NCBI GenBank assembly: GCA_001803045.1
Contig: MHAR01000018.1
Coordinates: 1-64,000, forward strand
Direction of reading: 5' to 3'
Length of the DNA stretch: 64,000 nucleotides
Source: Ignavibacteria bacterium RIFOXYB12_FULL_35_14
GTDB lineage: Bacteria > Bacteroidota > Ignavibacteria > Ignavibacteriales > Ignavibacteriaceae
Numbering within the stretch: the first letter of the stretch is position 1; each line of letters begins with the position of its first letter. The notes under the pieces are model-generated. The model was given only the letters and a program-made list of their open reading frames with translations. It did no database searches and had not been told where the DNA came from. This document shows positions 61,966 to 64,000 of the stretch, piece after piece. The position numbers and the translations under genes were made by a program.

Positions 61966-63498
61966 ATGAAATACTTTATCGGAATTGACATAGGGACAAC
62001 CGGTGCAAAAGCACTGCTGATGAATGTAAATGGAGTTGTAATCACAACTTCAACGAACGAATATCCTATGCATAACCCACACCCGCTTTGGTCTGAGCAA
62101 AATCCCGAAGATTGGTGGAATGCGACGTGTAAAAGTATCCGAGAAGTTTTGTTGAATGGAAAAGTAAGTCCCGTTGATGTTAACGGAATCGGCTTAACCG
62201 GACAAATGCACGGACTTGTAACTCTCGATGCGGGTGGAAATATTGTATATCCGTGTATTATGTGGAATGATCAACGCACAGCAGCCGAATGTGAAGAGAT
62301 AACATCAATAGTTGGACATAAAAAATTATTGGCTGTAACCGGCAATCTTGTTCTGCCAGGATTTACCGCCCCCAAAATAATTTGGCTTAGGAAGAATAAA
62401 CCCGATGTTTATGAAAAAATTAAAAAAATAATTCTTCCAAAAGATTATATAAGATATAAGCTAACAAATGAGTTCTTCAGCGATGTATCCGATGCAAGCG
62501 GAACATCATTGTTGAACATAAGAGAAAGAAAGTGGTCGCATGAAATTTTAAATAAGCTTCAAATTCCTTTTGAGTGGCTTCCCGAAGTTGTTGAATCAGT
62601 TTCGCAAACAGGAAGCATAACGCAGCAAGCTGAAACGTTAACAGGATTAATTGAAGGAACATCTGTTTTTGCCGGTGGAGGAGATCAGGCTGCGGGGGCT
62701 GTTGGTTCTGGTGCAGTTAAAGAAGGAATTGTTTCAATTGTTCTCGGTACATCCGGCGTTGTATTTACACATTCCGACAATTTCAGAATAGAACCGGAAG
62801 GTAAGCTTCATGCTTTTTGCCATTCAGTTACAGGTAAATGGCATTTAATGGGAGTAACTTTATCTGCAGCGGGTTCGCTCAGATGGTATCGGGACACATT
62901 TTGTTATGAAGAAAAATTTGAAGCTGAGAAGTTGAACAAAGATGTATATGAGATTTTAACTAATAAAGCAGCTTCAGTTCCTGCCGGCAGTGAAGGATTA
63001 TTCTTCCTTCCATATTTGACCGGTGAGAGAACTCCACATCCGGATCCAAATGCAAGAGGAGCTTTTATAGGATTAAATATCCGCCACACAAAAGCACATT
63101 TAACAAGATCAGTTCTTGAAGGGGTTGCATACAGCTTAAGAGACTGTTATGAATTAATTTCAAATCTTGGAATTAAAGCTGACAACATTGTGATTTCTGG
63201 AGGCGGTGCTAAAAGCCAGCTTTGGCGAAGCATAATATCTGACTTGTTTAATGCCGAAATAAGCACACTCACCTGTACTGAAGGTGCATCATACGGAGCC
63301 GCTATTCTTGCGGCAGTGGGATCGGGAAATTTTAAGGATGTGATAGAAGCTTGCGATAAAATTTTAAAGAAGGAATCTTCAATTCAACCGAATGTCCAAC
63401 GAATAAAAATTTATGAGGATTACTATTTAATTTATAAAGAGCTTTACCCCCAGTTAAAAAATTCATTTAAAGAAATTTCTTTTAGAATTGATGAATAA
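61966..63498 (+). CDS. xylB: Xylulokinase
   Basis: This FGGY-family kinase phosphorylates D-xylulose to xylulose 5-phosphate. The 510-residue protein has the N-terminal phosphate motif [16 protein letters not shown] (5-20), [10 protein letters not shown] (about 76-85) with the MH pair typical of xylulokinase, catalytic Asp in [15 protein letters not shown], and the C-terminal [15 protein letters not shown]. Length is normal. It is the clearest pointer to xylose-containing substrates, although no xylA gene is in view. Confidence 0.93.
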   Translation: MKYFIGIDIGTTGAKALLMNVNGVVITTSTNEYPMHNPHPLWSEQNPEDWWNATCKSIREVLLNGKVSPVDVNGIGLTGQMHGLVTLDAGGNIVYPCIMWNDQRTAAECEEITSIVGHKKLLAVTGNLVLPGFTAPKIIWLRKNKPDVYEKIKKIILPKDYIRYKLTNEFFSDVSDASGTSLLNIRERKWSHEILNKLQIPFEWLPEVVESVSQTGSITQQAETLTGLIEGTSVFAGGGDQAAGAVGSGAVKEGIVSIVLGTSGVVFTHSDNFRIEPEGKLHAFCHSVTGKWHLMGVTLSAAGSLRWYRDTFCYEEKFEAEKLNKDVYEILTNKAASVPAGSEGLFFLPYLTGERTPHPDPNARGAFIGLNIRHTKAHLTRSVLEGVAYSLRDCYELISNLGIKADNIVISGGGAKSQLWRSIISDLFNAEISTLTCTEGASYGAAILAAVGSGNFKDVIEACDKILKKESSIQPNVQRIKIYEDYYLIYKELYPQLKNSFKEISFRIDE

Positions 63499-63502
63499 TA
63501 AA

Positions 63503-64000
63503 ATGAAAACAAAAGTTTTGCTTGATACTGATATCGGAACGGATATCGATGATGCAATTTGCTTAACATATTTACTCGCTAATCCGGATTGCGATCTTCT
63601 TGGAATTACTACAGTAACTGGTGAACCAGAAAAACGCGCTATGCTTGCAAGTTCACTATGTATTCTGGCCGGGAAAGATATTCCGATTTATCCGGGAACA
63701 GCAGAGCCCTTGATTATTGAACAGCAGCAGAAGAATGCACAGCAGGCAAAATTGTTAGAGAACTGGAGTCATAAAAAGAGTTTTCCTAAAGGTGAAGCAA
63801 TTGAATTTATGAGACAAACCATAAGAAAAAACCCGGGGGAAGTAATTCTTTTAACAATCGGACCATTAACGAACGTCGGTTTGTTGTTTAAGGTTGATGA
63901 AGAAATACCTTCCTTGCTAAAAGGATTAGTGATGATGTGCGGTTATTTTGAACATAAAATTCATGGCTGGAGTAAGCTTGAATGGAATGCTAAAGGGGAT
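63503..64000 (+). CDS. Nucleoside hydrolase, cut by the window edge
   Basis: The frame opens at ATG 63503 and stays open for 166 codons to the window end. It begins [16 protein letters not shown], the calcium-binding Asp cluster of inosine-uridine nucleoside hydrolases, followed by GITTVTGE and a [11 protein letters not shown] motif near 117-127. It would release ribose from nucleosides, or a related N-glycosidic product, which ties in with the ribokinase and pyranase at 32-34 kb. The C-terminal half is outside the window. Confidence 0.88.
   Translation, partial: MKTKVLLDTDIGTDIDDAICLTYLLANPDCDLLGITTVTGEPEKRAMLASSLCILAGKDIPIYPGTAEPLIIEQQQKNAQQAKLLENWSHKKSFPKGEAIEFMRQTIRKNPGEVILLTIGPLTNVGLLFKVDEEIPSLLKGLVMMCGYFEHKIHGWSKLEWNAKGD

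Overview
The window looks like an AT-rich chromosome segment from a Bacteroidota/Ignavibacteria-type bacterium. Several traits point there. At least two secreted proteins end in the NPFNP-type C-terminal domain used by type IX secretion. There is a PorV/PorQ-family barrel, a GWxTD-domain protein, a TonB receptor with a carboxypeptidase-like N-terminal domain, and many Bacteroidota-style carbohydrate enzymes. The taxon is inferred from gene content; no rRNA gene is present.

Region 1 (1-9.6 kb, all minus strand) is a defence island. In transcription order it runs hsdR, a SIR2-like/protein-kinase fusion gene, hsdM, a vestige of a second hsdM, fic, and hsdS. The SIR2-kinase gene sits 21 bp after hsdR and 9 bp before hsdM, so it is embedded in the type I restriction-modification operon. 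Non-coding stretches here hold small palindromic repeats. One repeat family has copies on both sides of hsdS in inverted orientation, and an unrelated palindromic repeat lies in frame inside hsdM.

Region 2 (9.6-12.8 kb) has two exported proteins of unknown function (DUF1207-like and DUF2279-like, the first apparently starting at ATT). A gene-free stretch of about 1.1 kb follows, ending in the promoter and operators of a LacI-family regulator.

Region 3 (12.8-64 kb, all plus strand) is a carbohydrate-use locus of about 51 kb that continues past the window edge. It begins with the LacI regulator and a sugar ABC importer without an ATPase. Next comes a cell-envelope module: GWxTD protein, lipoprotein, FadL-like barrel, CBM9-like type IX secreted protein, TonB receptor without a SusD partner, large secreted protein and PorV-like barrel. 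Then follow glycoside hydrolases and sugar enzymes: GH106-like, ribokinase and ribose pyranase, GH39-like, a DUF6259-like TIM barrel, oxidoreductases and isomerases, GH42, an MFS transporter, five tandem divergent GH10 paralogues, a secreted GH13, GH2, cupin enzymes, aldo/keto reductases, xylulokinase and a nucleoside hydrolase.

The likely logic is as follows. Secreted enzymes cut a hemicellulose-like or mixed plant glycan outside the cell or in the periplasm. TonB, ABC and MFS systems import fragments. Signal-less hydrolases finish them in the cytoplasm, and xylulokinase and ribokinase feed pentoses into central metabolism. Operator-like palindromes (ACAAACGTTTGT and variants) lie before the regulator, before the ABC operon and, unexpectedly, at and inside the 36.8-kb gene, suggesting that one LacI regulator controls several points of the locus.
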